A DNA stretch of 64,000 bases from an uncultured Clostridium sp. (GCA_900542035.1 UQMJ01000005.1:1-64000), one strand, 5' to 3'. Numbered from the stretch's first letter, positions 9,232 to 17,819 are shown. The notes: generated by a model not told the origin, from the letters alone. Made by a program: numbers and translations.

Positions 9232-9249
9232 GGAGGCGGAAGAGAAAGA

Positions 9250-10176
9250 ATGAACAGATTATTAAACGTATCCTCATCCCCTCATGTTAGGGATCAGGTA
9301 ACCACCAGCAACATTATGTTTGATGTGGCGATTGCCATGCTTCCGGCAGCTGCATTCGGCGTATATCAGTTTGGCTTAAAGGCTCTGGTTATTATTATCG
9401 GAACCGTTTTAGCCTGTGTAGCAAGTGAATATTTATATGAAAAAGGCATGAAAAAGCCGATTACCATTGCAGACGGAAGCGCCCTGGTAACCGGTATGAT
9501 TCTGGCTCTGAATATGCCTGCTGACATTCCGGTATGGATCCCGATGCTTGGCGGCGTATTTGCCATTATTGTAGTAAAACAGTTATACGGCGGTTTAGGA
9601 CAGAACTTTATGAACCCTGCCCTGGCAGCAAGATGTTTCCTGTTAATTTCCTTTACCGGCAAGATGACGACCTTTTCCTTAAACGGCGTGACCGGAGCAA
9701 CTCCGTTAGCCGTGTTAAAGTCTGGCGGAAGCGTAGACGTAGCGGCTATGTTTGTTGGTAAAATTCCAGGAACCATCGGCGAGGTATCTGTTATCGCCCT
9801 GTTAATCGGCGCAGCTTATATGCTGTGGAAAAAGGTTATTACCATCCGGATTCCGGCGGCTTACCTGATTTCCTTCAGCTTATTTGTAGTGATCTTCGGC
9901 GGCCACGGACTGGATATGAACTACCTGTTAGCACACTTATGCGGCGGCGGTTTAATCTTTGGCGCGTTCTTTATGGCAACGGACTATGTTACCAGCCCGA
10001 TTACGCCAAGCGGCCAGATCGTATATGGTATTTTAATGGGATGCCTGACCGGACTGTTCCGTTTATTCGGCGGTTCTGCAGAAGGCGTATCCTATGCAAT
10101 TATTCTGAGCAATATCCTGGTGCCGTTAATTGAGAAGGTAACCCTTCCGAAGGCATTTGGAAAGGAGGGCAAATAA
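9250..10176 (+). CDS. rnfD: Rnf complex subunit D, flavin-bearing membrane subunit
   Basis: A 308-residue membrane protein with about nine to ten helices, homologous to NqrB. RnfD carries a covalently bound FMN on a threonine. The matching motif here is GVTGATPLAVL near residues 152-162. The conserved LGGVFAIIVVKQLYGGLGQN and FNPA-like FMNPALAARCF segments are present. The gene follows rnfC by 18 bases. Its TAA stop overlaps the ATG of rnfG (TAATG), indicating coupled translation. Its role is to pass electrons within the membrane part of the ion-pumping complex. Confidence 0.96.
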   Translation: MNRLLNVSSSPHVRDQVTTSNIMFDVAIAMLPAAAFGVYQFGLKALVIIIGTVLACVASEYLYEKGMKKPITIADGSALVTGMILALNMPADIPVWIPMLGGVFAIIVVKQLYGGLGQNFMNPALAARCFLLISFTGKMTTFSLNGVTGATPLAVLKSGGSVDVAAMFVGKIPGTIGEVSVIALLIGAAYMLWKKVITIRIPAAYLISFSLFVVIFGGHGLDMNYLLAHLCGGGLIFGAFFMATDYVTSPITPSGQIVYGILMGCLTGLFRLFGGSAEGVSYAIILSNILVPLIEKVTLPKAFGKEGK

Positions 10177-10790
10177 TGATGAAAAAAGGCGGATTTATGA
10201 AAGACGCGGTAATTTTATTTGCCATTACCCTGATTGCAGGTCTGTGCCTGGGCGGCGTTTACGGCATTACTAAGGAGCCGATTGCCAAGGCAGAAGCTGC
10301 TGCAAAGATTGCAGCCTATAAAGAGGTCCTTCCGGAAGCCAACGATTTTGTAGAAGACGGTATGGCAGACAAAATTGCCGCTTCTGCAGAAGAGTTAATG
10401 GCTCAGGGCTTCGGCAATGTGTACATTGATTCTGCTGCACAGGCAGTAGATGGATCCGGCAATCCGGTCGGATATGTAGTTTCTTCTACTTCTAAAGACG
10501 GATTTGGCGGCGAAGTAAAACTTTCTGTAGGTATTAACGGCGAAGGCAAGGTAAGCGGCATTGCATTTTTATCCCTGTCTGAAACTCCTGGTCTTGGTAT
10601 GAATGCAACCGGCGACGAGTTTAAGGGACAGTTTACCGGAAAGAATGCAGAGACCTTAGCAGTCACCAAAACAGGCGCTCCGGCAGAAAATGAGATTCAG
10701 GCAATGTCCGGTGCGACGATTACATCTGAGGCAGTTACAAACGCAGTAAATGCAGCCATTTACTTTGTAAATAACTGCGCAGCGAACTAG
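10176..10790 (+). CDS. rnfG: Rnf complex subunit G, covalent-FMN protein
   Basis: A 204-residue protein with one N-terminal membrane helix (about 9-28) and an extracytoplasmic FMN_bind domain. The flavinylation motif SGATITSEAV is intact and Thr181 is the expected attachment site. Upstream residues SETPGLGMNATGDEF are the usual RnfG/NqrC segment. ATG at 10176 has AGGAGG seven bases before it; a second ATG follows directly at 10179. The flavin must be attached by an ApbE-type transferase, and no apbE gene is found in this window. Confidence 0.96.
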   Translation: MMKKGGFMKDAVILFAITLIAGLCLGGVYGITKEPIAKAEAAAKIAAYKEVLPEANDFVEDGMADKIAASAEELMAQGFGNVYIDSAAQAVDGSGNPVGYVVSSTSKDGFGGEVKLSVGINGEGKVSGIAFLSLSETPGLGMNATGDEFKGQFTGKNAETLAVTKTGAPAENEIQAMSGATITSEAVTNAVNAAIYFVNNCAAN

Positions 10791-10803
10791 GAGGTGGGAC
10801 GCG

Positions 10804-11595
10804 ATGAATAAGTATACAGAACGTATTTACAATGGTATTATCAAAGAAAATCCTACCTTTGTCCTGATGCTTGGTATGTGTCCGACTCTGGCAGTTACCA
10901 CATCTGCCGTCAATGGTCTGGGCATGGGCTTAAGTACCACCGCGGTTTTGATTTTCTCCAACCTGCTTATCTCAGCACTGAGAAACATTATTCCGGATCG
11001 GGTACGTATTCCGGCGTTTATCGTAGTTGTAGCATCCCTGGTAACCATGGTTCAGCTTCTGATTCAGGCGTATCTTCCGTTCTTATATGATGCGCTGGGA
11101 ATTTACATTCCTCTGATCGTAGTAAACTGTATCATCCTGGGACGTGCAGAGTCCTATGCATCCAAGAATACCCCTCTTGCATCTGCGTTTGACGGTATCG
11201 GTATGGGACTTGGATTTACCGTAGGTTTAACCCTGATCGGTATCTTCCGTGAACTGTTAGGATCCGGCTCTTTCTTTGGAATGACCATTATTCCGGAATC
11301 CTTCCATATCTCTATTTTTGTACTGGCTCCTGGCGCATTCTTTGTACTGGCAATGCTGACTGCACTGCAGAACAAGTTTAAAGCTCCTTCCGCTACCAAT
11401 GGTTCTGTATCTGGATCCAAGCTGGCCTGCGGCGGAGACTGTTCCCACTGCAGCGGTTCTTCCTGCATGGCAAACCATGATATTTTAGAGACCCGTCAGA
11501 GACAGGCAGAGGAAGAAGCCCTTGCAAAGAAGAAAGCAGCCCTTGCAGCAAAAGAAGCAGAATTAAAAGCAGCAACTGCTAAGAAGGATGAATAG
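10804..11595 (+). CDS. rnfE: Rnf complex subunit E with cysteine-rich charged C-terminal tail
   Basis: A 263-residue protein. The first 190 residues are the six-helix RnfE/NqrD membrane subunit, with MLGMCPTLAVTTSAVNGLGM near the start and the conserved helix cysteines. The family normally ends near 200-230 residues. Here a hydrophilic tail follows with four cysteines, C209, C213, C216 and C221 (CGGDCSHCSGSSC), and then a Lys/Ala/Glu-rich stretch (about 228-263) likely to form one long helix. The tail may bind a metal or an iron-sulfur cluster on the cytoplasmic side; that is inference. The gene lies between rnfG (13 bases) and rnfA (13 bases). Confidence 0.94.
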   Translation: MNKYTERIYNGIIKENPTFVLMLGMCPTLAVTTSAVNGLGMGLSTTAVLIFSNLLISALRNIIPDRVRIPAFIVVVASLVTMVQLLIQAYLPFLYDALGIYIPLIVVNCIILGRAESYASKNTPLASAFDGIGMGLGFTVGLTLIGIFRELLGSGSFFGMTIIPESFHISIFVLAPGAFFVLAMLTALQNKFKAPSATNGSVSGSKLACGGDCSHCSGSSCMANHDILETRQRQAEEEALAKKKAALAAKEAELKAATAKKDE

Positions 11596-11608
11596 GAGGA
11601 AGGATTAG

Positions 11609-12184
11609 ATGCAAGAATTATTATTGATTGCCATTGGTTCCGCCCTGGTAAACAACGTTGTATTGAGCCAGTTCTTAGGCCTGTGTCCCTTCCTTGGAGT
11701 TTCCAAAAAGGTAGAGACTTCCGCCGGAATGGGCGCAGCCGTTATTTTCGTTATTACACTGGCCTGTATTGCAACCAACCTGATTTACAGCTATGTGCTG
11801 GTACCTTTAAAACTGGAATATCTGCAGACTATCGCGTTTATTCTGGTAATCGCAGCCCTGGTTCAGTTTGTGGAGATGTTCTTAAAGAAAAATATGGTTT
11901 CCCTGTATGAATCTTTAGGCGTATATCTTCCTCTGATTACCACCAACTGCGCAGTATTAGGCGTTGCATTAACCAACGTTCAGAAAGAGTACAATTTCAT
12001 TGAGAGCGTGGTAAACGGCATCGGTATTTCCGTAGGCTTTACCATTGCGATTGTTATGTTAGCCGGTATCCGTGAAAAGCTTGAGAACAATGATATTCCT
12101 TATAACTTCCAGGGATCTCCCATTGTCCTGATTACCGCCGGACTGATGGCAATTGCATTTTTCGGATTTTCCGGATTAATTTAA
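11609..12184 (+). CDS. rnfA: Rnf complex subunit A
   Basis: A 191-residue, six-helix membrane protein of the RnfA/NqrE family, the usual length. The N-terminal sequence ALVNNVVLSQFLGLCPFLGV with the conserved cysteine is diagnostic. A second conserved segment is PLITTNCAVLGVAL in the fourth helix. RnfA and RnfE pair inside the membrane, and structures of Rnf/Nqr show a shared 2Fe-2S centre held by their helix cysteines. GGAGGA precedes the ATG. It sits between rnfE and rnfB in the standard order. Confidence 0.96.
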   Translation: MQELLLIAIGSALVNNVVLSQFLGLCPFLGVSKKVETSAGMGAAVIFVITLACIATNLIYSYVLVPLKLEYLQTIAFILVIAALVQFVEMFLKKNMVSLYESLGVYLPLITTNCAVLGVALTNVQKEYNFIESVVNGIGISVGFTIAIVMLAGIREKLENNDIPYNFQGSPIVLITAGLMAIAFFGFSGLI

Positions 12185-12199
12185 AGGGGGAGACGAAGG

Positions 12200-12994
12200 A
12201 TGAATATTATCGGAATCGTAATTGCCTCAGCAGCAGTTGTAGGAATTATCGGTATTGTAATTGGCGTGCTGTTAGGCGTTGCCAGTGAAAAGTTTAAAGT
12301 AGAAGTAGATGAGAGAGAAATTCTGGTCAGAAACGAGCTGCCAGGCAATAACTGCGGCGGCTGCGGTTATGCAGGATGCGACGCTTTAGCAAAAGCAATT
12401 GCAGCAGGCCAGGCAGATGTAGGAGCCTGTCCGGTCGGCGGAGCGCCGGTAGCAGAAAAAATCGCTTCCATCATGGGAGTAGAAGCAGGCGCTGGCGTAA
12501 AGAAAGTAGCCTTTGTAAAGTGTAAAGGTACCTGCGACAAGACCAGAATGCAGTACCGCTACTACGGAATCGACGACTGCCGCAAGGTGTCTGTAGTTCC
12601 TGGAACCGGTGAAAAAGCCTGCTCTTACGGATGTATGGGTTATGGCTCCTGTGTAAAGGCCTGTGAGTTTGACGCAATTCACGTTGTAGACGGCGTTGCA
12701 GTCGTAGACAAGGAAAAGTGCGTTGCCTGCGGCAAGTGTACAGAAGCGTGCCCGCTGGGTCTGATTACTTTAGTTCCTTACAATGCAGAGCATCTGGTAC
12801 AGTGTAATTCCCATGATAAGGGCAAGGAGGTCAAAGCAAAATGTGACAACGGCTGTATCGGCTGTACCCTGTGCACCAAGCAGTGTGAATTTGACGCCAT
12901 CCATATGGATAACAACGTAGCGGTTATTGACTACGAAAAGTGTACCAACTGTGGAAAGTGCGCAGAAAAGTGCCCGACAAAGGTAATTTTGTAA
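12200..12994 (+). CDS. rnfB: Rnf complex subunit B, ferredoxin-interacting polyferredoxin
   Basis: A 264-residue iron-sulfur protein. A single N-terminal membrane helix (about 4-27) is followed by the RnfB 4Fe-4S domain ELPGNNCGGCGYAGCDALAK. After this come ferredoxin-type CxxCxxCxxxCP clusters, for example CVACGKCTEACP, CIGCTLCTKQCE and CTNCGKCAEKCP. RnfB is the entry point for electrons from reduced ferredoxin. It is the last gene of the operon, and a strong hairpin terminator follows after about 30 bases. Confidence 0.96.
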   Translation: MNIIGIVIASAAVVGIIGIVIGVLLGVASEKFKVEVDEREILVRNELPGNNCGGCGYAGCDALAKAIAAGQADVGACPVGGAPVAEKIASIMGVEAGAGVKKVAFVKCKGTCDKTRMQYRYYGIDDCRKVSVVPGTGEKACSYGCMGYGSCVKACEFDAIHVVDGVAVVDKEKCVACGKCTEACPLGLITLVPYNAEHLVQCNSHDKGKEVKAKCDNGCIGCTLCTKQCEFDAIHMDNNVAVIDYEKCTNCGKCAEKCPTKVIL

Positions 12995-13021
12995 AGGTAA
13001 CAAGGCAAATAATATGGCGAA

Positions 13022-13050
13022 GAGGATGCTCCCAGAGGGCATCCTTTTCT
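13022..13050 (+). terminator. Terminator of the rnf operon
   Basis: AGGATGC (13023-13029) and GCATCCT (13039-13045) form a perfect stem around a CCCAGAGG-containing loop, followed by TTTTCTTT. Position 27 bases after the rnfB stop supports an intrinsic terminator. Confidence 0.85.
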
Positions 13051-13055
13051 TTGTC

Positions 13056-13084
13056 TTGCGGTGGATAAGAACTCGTGATACAAT
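13056..13084 (+). promoter_or_regulatory. Promoter of the secreted-protein gene at 13138
   Basis: TTGCGG at 13056-13061 and TACAAT at 13079-13084 with 17 bases between them. It begins right after the rnf terminator. Confidence 0.5.
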
Positions 13085-13137
13085 GATACAGTAGTAAGAA
13101 ACAAAAGAAATAGCTAATAACGAAGGGGAATGATTCT

Positions 13138-14130
13138 ATGAAAAAGCATAGATGGATAAGAAAAGGCACGGCTCTTGCGCTTCTGGCGGCGACTGTAATG
13201 AATGTGCAGATGATGGTGTATGCAGATAGTTTGGACACGTCGATGATACAGGAAATCTCTCTGGAAGAATTGAAAAGCATTGGAGAGACTACAAAGGAAT
13301 TTGAGCTTTTCGATAAAGACGGCGATGGAATCTGGGAGACCTTGCGTCTTTTTGATGGATATGAAACGGCCACTCCAGCATTTTATCGCCCTGTTTGGAG
13401 CGACGAATTGGGCAGTATCATTACGGAAGTAACTTATGAGTGGAAAGGGGTAGAACGCTATCTGGAGATTGCAAGAAAATATCCGGGGGAGCTGGCGCTG
13501 TGGGAAGAGTATCAGGAGAAAAGTGATAAGCTCTCAAATGAACTGTTTGCAACACAGAACTCCATGCAGGAAACCTTGCTGGCGGAGAGCCTGAAAAGTT
13601 CTTCCCAGCCGGTAGAACAGTTCGCTTATTTGGTCAATCAGATAGACGCCACGTACCGTCCGCATGTTGATCCTAATGCGCAGGGCTTTACAAAATATTC
13701 AGCGATTGCGGATGAGTCTCATTACGCCCAGTACATGAATGCGCTTTGGTATTATACAGAAACCTCGGAAAAACTGGCATGGCTTCGGGGAGAATTTTCT
13801 CTGCCAGAGGAGGAGTATAATGCCTGGAAAACTGGGCTGCTATGGTCTTATGTGGAACCGCTTCTGAAAAGAAACGGAACCTCATCTTATGAAAAGATAA
13901 TTGTTGGTTCCTATGGCTATTATGGTACTGGAATACCAATTTGGTATGTAAACGGCGAATGGTATGAATACGATTACTACAATATAAAATTAACTAAGGG
14001 GCTGTCAGAAAAGACAAAGCAGATTATCATTGATGAGGCCAAAGATGAAAATTTGTCAGAATATGGCATTCGTATGATTCAGTTTTATCCAGAAGACGTT
14101 AGGGCTGCAATGCCGGATAAATATAAGTAA
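13138..14130 (+). CDS. Secreted protein of unknown function
   Basis: A 330-residue protein with a classic signal peptide: a basic start KKHRWIRKG, a hydrophobic core, and a likely cut after VYA near residue 29. Close to the mature N-terminus is FDKDGDGIWETLRLFDG, which has the D-x-D-x-D-G pattern of a calcium-binding loop; a single loop is weak evidence. The rest is rich in Tyr, Trp and Glu and resembles no family that I recognise. It is transcribed alone, between the rnf terminator and a strong hairpin at 14171. The ATG has GAAGGGG-type purines upstream. Confidence 0.7.
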   Translation: MKKHRWIRKGTALALLAATVMNVQMMVYADSLDTSMIQEISLEELKSIGETTKEFELFDKDGDGIWETLRLFDGYETATPAFYRPVWSDELGSIITEVTYEWKGVERYLEIARKYPGELALWEEYQEKSDKLSNELFATQNSMQETLLAESLKSSSQPVEQFAYLVNQIDATYRPHVDPNAQGFTKYSAIADESHYAQYMNALWYYTETSEKLAWLRGEFSLPEEEYNAWKTGLLWSYVEPLLKRNGTSSYEKIIVGSYGYYGTGIPIWYVNGEWYEYDYYNIKLTKGLSEKTKQIIIDEAKDENLSEYGIRMIQFYPEDVRAAMPDKYK

Positions 14131-14170
14131 TATAGTTCAAGGTGAAAAGGATTATAAGTTTATGTTGATA

Positions 14171-14208
14171 AGAGGTTGGTAGGCAAAATAAGCCTATCAA
14201 CCTCTTTG
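14171..14208 (+). terminator. Terminator after the secreted-protein gene
   Basis: A 14-base stem of AGAGGTTGGTAGGC (14171-14184) with GCCTATCAACCTCT (14192-14205), one G-T wobble, then TTT. It is 40 bases after the stop codon. The T-run is short, but the stem is strong. Confidence 0.75.
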
Positions 14209-14461
14209 CCAGAATAGCAGTATGCCACAATCTTGCCATCTGTAAACGGAACAGATTTTCCGTCAGCTGTGGTACGAGGCGGGCTGACGGAGCTATGAAG
14301 ATACATGGGTCATCGTTGAAAACACCTTCGTCACCCAAACGAAATTTTCAAGGTGTTTCCATAAGGTACTTTGTCATAATTCCGTGGAGTCGTTTCAAGT
14401 AAAGCAATAAAGTGGTTTCAAAAAATGAAAAAAATTTCGACTTTTGAAAGTGGGTGTCTGT
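14209..14461. other. Hairpin-rich spacer without a gene
   Basis: About 250 bases with two further inverted repeats. CCGTCAGC (14260-14267) pairs perfectly with GCTGACGG (14283-14290), and GAAAACACCTT pairs with AAGGTGTTTCC across about 20 bases in the 14310-14360 region. A minus-strand open frame runs through both hairpins and is probably spurious. The stretch may be the edge of a degraded mobile element, but I see no recombinase, direct repeat or known end. Confidence 0.4.
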
Positions 14462-14560
14462 ATGAAAACCATTACAAGAATAGAATATCACTGCCCAGGC
14501 TGTAAAACTGCTTTGGGATATGAGGGACTTTGCTGGACAGGATCTGCGGAAGTGGGTTAG
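14462..14560 (+). pseudogene. N-terminal zinc-ribbon gene fragment
   Basis: A 32-codon frame beginning MKTITRIEYHCPGCKTALGY. It contains the first CxxC knuckle (CPGC) and a third cysteine in EGLCWTG, the start of a small zinc-ribbon domain whose second knuckle would be CxxC. The frame loses this sense after GLCW and stops at 14558-14560. From about 14545 the DNA instead encodes, in another frame, a piece of a GH115 enzyme. I read this as the surviving 5' end of a different gene, cut by a deletion or recombination. Its family is not known to me. Confidence 0.5.
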
Positions 14561-15923
14561 TAAAAAAGCAATGCGGGATTTTGATTTTTCCGAAAAACAG
14601 GCAAAGGAATTTGCTGATATTGAGATTGGTTTTCAGCAGCTGGTATTTGCGCGAAAACCGGAGCATTTTCGAAATGGGCTGTTTCTCTTGGAAGAGAATG
14701 GAGATGAAGGCCAGCGTTACATAGATGCGTATCAGACACTGGCGCGGCGTTCGGAATTTCTTCAGCAAAGCTTAGAGGAAGATGCGAAAGCTGCCTTTTT
14801 CCAGCTTCAGTTGTATCCTCTTCGTACCTGTGCAGATACGGCTGCAAAGTTTATTTATGCAGATAAGGCTGCGCTTTATGCGGAACAGAAGAGAGGCGGC
14901 TGTGTGAACTGGTATGCGGCAGAGAGCGATGCTGCATATTATAGAACTGTACAGGATACGCTGCAATATGAGAAGCAACGTCAGGGAAAGTGGCGTTGGA
15001 TCATGGATCCATGGCAGTCAGCCTTCCGAAAACGGGGAGCGGTTTTACCGAATCTTCTCTCAGCAGGCAGAGTAGCATCCCTTGATTATGCAGATCTTGG
15101 CATAGCTTCGGAAAAACCATTTCATGTTTTTCGAGGTGCTGCTGAGAAAAGATTTCTGGATTTATACAATAGGGGAAGCGGATTTGTAGAGTGGTGGATT
15201 GAGTCTGCGCCAGAGTGGTTAAAGTTTAGTGAAAGGCAGGGAATTGTATGTCGGGATCAGCGAATTTGGATTAGTTTGGATTGGGAACGGGTTCCGCAGG
15301 GCAGTTTTGATACCCAAATTGCAATCTGCTGGTATAACAGTGAAAAACGTCTTTGCAAAAAGATAGAGGTATTTCATGTGGAGAATATCCGGATAGAAGA
15401 ATTTCCACAGAAAACATATTTTGAGACAGATGGAAAGATTTTAATTCCAGCAGCCTTGCCGTCACAGACTTTTAGGGATCCAGATGCTGAAGTTTTGTGG
15501 TTAATACAGCATGATCTGGGGAGAATGGGGATTTCCCTGAGATCAGAGAAGGCAGAGTTTGCAGATGATGATGGCCGAAAAGCAGTATCTGCATCTCAGG
15601 CAAGATACTCTGTTTGGTTTGCTTCTTCAGGAAGTTATCAGCTAAAACTCTACCGTCTGCCAACGTTAAATGAGCGCGGAATGCAGCGGATGGAAATCGG
15701 ACTGGATAATCAGAACGGCAAAACGCTATTTGGAAATGCAGTAACTGATACAGAAAAATGGACAAAGGGCGTTTTGGAAAATGTAGAAGTTCTGGAAACA
15801 GAGATAGCTGTTTCATCGGCAGGATATCACGAAATTACATTAAATCCAATAGACTCCGGATGTGTTATAGAGAAGATAGAATTGCGGCGAAAGAATGGTA
15901 AGGATGTTAGGGTGAATCCATAG
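14520..15923 (+). pseudogene. C-terminal remnant of a GH115 alpha-glucuronidase
   Basis: A 467-residue open frame that resembles only the C-terminal half of glycoside hydrolase family 115, xylan alpha-1,2-glucuronidases that are normally about 800-1000 residues. Recognisable parts are FADIEIGFQQLVFARKPEHF, AAFFQLQLYPLRTCADTAAK, and the beta-rich region with PEWLKFS and RIWISLDWERVP. The N-terminal catalytic portion is absent and there is no signal peptide. The first nine residues come from reading the neighbouring zinc-ribbon fragment in a shifted frame, so the true homology begins near LRKWVSKKAMRDF. The frame stays open, so the loss is probably recent or the fragment is still expressed. Enzyme activity is unlikely. 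Confidence 0.7.
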
Positions 15924-15934
15924 ACTTTGGCAAG

Positions 15935-15975
15935 ACGCTGTCTGATTGTCAGTTGACGATCAGGCGGCGTTTTTT
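15935..15975 (+). terminator. Terminator of the GH115 gene
   Basis: ACGCTGTCTGAT (15935-15946) pairs with ATCAGGCGGCGT (15959-15970) over 12 positions with two G-T pairs, followed by TTTTT. It lies 12 bases after the stop and presumably served the intact gene. Confidence 0.8.
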
Positions 15976-16029
15976 GCTTTCTGGCAATTCGGATAGGGGG
16001 ATGTGATTGCTGTTTCAATAGGTTTCTGC

Positions 16030-16080
16030 TTGACAAGGAAGCGATTGTTTTCTATACTATCTTGGTAAACAATCGTTTAC
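16030..16080 (+). promoter_or_regulatory. Promoter and TetR operator
   Basis: TTGACA (16030-16035) and TATACT (16053-16058) are 17 bases apart, close to consensus. GTAAAC AATC GTTTAC (16065-16080), a perfect inverted repeat, sits on the predicted start of transcription and only 17 bases before the tetR start codon. This geometry is typical of an autorepressed TetR gene. Confidence 0.75.
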
Positions 16081-16097
16081 TAGAGGGAGGTACGATG

Positions 16098-16715
16098 ATG
16101 AATACGAAGGAAAAGATATTGGTGGCTGCCTTGCGGCTGTTTGCTGTCAATGGATACGAGGCAGTATCTGTCAGTCAGATTGCAGGAGAATTAGGCATAA
16201 CCAAAGGCGCGTTATATAAGCATTACAAAAACAAAAGAGATATTTTTAATTGCATATTTGAATACGTCTGTCAATTGGACGTAGAGCGTTCTCAGAAAAA
16301 CGGCGTGCCGGAAAAGGATTATTCGGAAATGCCGGAAGCGTTTTCCAATGTATCAGCAGAACGTTTAGGAGACTATATGAAAGAGCAATTTTACTATTGG
16401 AGCGAAGATGAAATTGCCTGCAATTTCCGTAAAATGCTTACTTTGGAACAATACAAATCTCTGGAAATGAACGCTTTGTATCAAAAAGTTCTTGTCAGCG
16501 GACCTTTGGATTATATCGAAAATCTGTTTCGTGAAATATTAAAGAAACAGGGAAAACCGCTGCCATCCCCCCATGCGCTGGCAGTTGAGTTTTATTCCCC
16601 CTTTTATCTTCTGCTTAGTATGTCAGATGGAGCAGACAGTAAAGAGAAAAAAGATGAAATAGCCAGAAGCTATGTGCATTATATCGACGAGTTCTTTCGA
16701 AAATATTTTTCATAA
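16098..16715 (+). CDS. TetR/AcrR-family transcriptional regulator
   Basis: A repressor of about 205 residues. The N-terminal DNA-binding domain (about 1-50) has the family pattern KILVAALRLFAVNGYEAVSV, then the recognition helix GITKGALYKHYKNKRDIF. The rest is an all-helical ligand domain that predicts nothing about the inducer. ATG 16098 has AGGGAGG seven bases upstream; the ATG three bases earlier is possible, and an in-frame GTG further upstream lies inside the operator palindrome and is unlikely. The gene starts 25 bases before rsgA, so it may also control rsgA and the acetyltransferase behind it. Confidence 0.9.
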   Translation: MNTKEKILVAALRLFAVNGYEAVSVSQIAGELGITKGALYKHYKNKRDIFNCIFEYVCQLDVERSQKNGVPEKDYSEMPEAFSNVSAERLGDYMKEQFYYWSEDEIACNFRKMLTLEQYKSLEMNALYQKVLVSGPLDYIENLFREILKKQGKPLPSPHALAVEFYSPFYLLLSMSDGADSKEKKDEIARSYVHYIDEFFRKYFS

Positions 16716-16740
16716 ACACCACAGCAGAAAGGAATGAATA

Positions 16741-17802
16741 GTGAAGAATTTGATTAACATAAAAAAATACGGATTCTCCGAAGTATTTTCAAACGAAATT
16801 CCAAAAGACAGTCCATTAGAAACGGCCCGTGTTCTTTCACAGGAAAAAGGGTTCTATCGAGTTGCAGCAGATAAAGGGGAGAAATTGGCAGAATTATCTG
16901 GAAAGTTCCGCTTCCAGGCTGAGGCTTCTTCCGAATACCCTGCCGTTGGCGACTTTGTATTGGTAAATTGGAACGAGTCTGGCAGCAGCGCGATCATAGA
17001 GTCGCTGCTGCCGCGAAAAAGCGCGTTTATCCGGAAAGCGGCCGGCGAACCGCAGCAGGAGCAGGTTGTTGCTGCAAATATTGATACGGTATTTCTCTGT
17101 ATGGCATTAAACAATGATTTTAACCTCAGGCGATTGGAACGATATATTTCCATTGCATGGGACAGCGGAGCCAGTCCGGTGGTTGTACTGACAAAATCGG
17201 ATTTGTGTGATGATTTAGAAAACAAACGTTCAGAAGTATCTTCGATTGCGTTTGGCGTAGATATTCTGGTTACAACCTCAATGGAAGAAGATGGGTACAA
17301 GGAACTTTTACCATTTATTTCAGAAGGAAAAACGATAGCATTCATTGGCTCTTCGGGGGTAGGAAAATCTACCCTGATCAATCGGCTTTTGGGCAAAGAG
17401 TATCTAAAAACAAACGGGCTTCGCAATGATGATAAGGGCAGACATACCACTACCCGAAGAGAATTGTTTCTGCTTCCTTCAGGCGGCATGGTAATCGACA
17501 CTCCAGGGATGCGTGAATTTGGAATGTGGGATAACGATACAGGAATTGACAGAACCTTTGCGGATATCGAAGAACTGGCTGCCCAGTGTAAATTCCGCAA
17601 CTGTACCCACACAAATGAGCCTGGATGTGCCATTCAGAAAGCGCTGACAACGGGAGAATTGGAGACAGACCGCTGGCAGTCCTATCAGAAGCTAAAGGCT
17701 GAAAATGATTATATGGAAGATAGGGAAAGCTACATGATTGCAAAAGGAAAGCGGGAAAAAGAAATTTCAAAACTGATTAAAAAAATGCCGATCAAACGGT
17801 AA
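16741..17802 (+). CDS. rsgA: Ribosome small-subunit-dependent GTPase A
   Basis: A 353-residue RsgA (YjeQ/YloQ) protein, a late-stage 30S ribosome assembly factor. It shows the circularly permuted GTPase order: an OB-fold region (about 35-100), then the G4-type motif TKSD, then the P-loop GSSGVGKSTL and the G3 motif DTPGMREFG. A C-terminal zinc-binding element follows (CKFRNCTHTNEPGCAI). The start is GTG at 16741 with AGAAAGGA upstream. The length is slightly above the usual 290-350. Linkage to a TetR regulator is unusual for a housekeeping factor. Confidence 0.95.
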   Translation: MKNLINIKKYGFSEVFSNEIPKDSPLETARVLSQEKGFYRVAADKGEKLAELSGKFRFQAEASSEYPAVGDFVLVNWNESGSSAIIESLLPRKSAFIRKAAGEPQQEQVVAANIDTVFLCMALNNDFNLRRLERYISIAWDSGASPVVVLTKSDLCDDLENKRSEVSSIAFGVDILVTTSMEEDGYKELLPFISEGKTIAFIGSSGVGKSTLINRLLGKEYLKTNGLRNDDKGRHTTTRRELFLLPSGGMVIDTPGMREFGMWDNDTGIDRTFADIEELAAQCKFRNCTHTNEPGCAIQKALTTGELETDRWQSYQKLKAENDYMEDRESYMIAKGKREKEISKLIKKMPIKR

Positions 17803-17819
17803 CAGAATGGAGAACAATC

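Noticed and set aside
9366..9776. Minus-strand open frame of 136 codons inside rnfD.
   Set aside because: It is a shadow of a well-conserved gene with third-position bias of the plus strand.
14099..14338. Minus-strand open frame of 79 codons in the hairpin-rich spacer.
   Set aside because: It crosses three inverted repeats and a terminator, and I see no ribosome site or domain.
16854..17633. Long minus-strand open frame of 259 codons inside rsgA.
   Set aside because: rsgA is unmistakable on the plus strand and the opposite frame has no recognisable protein features.
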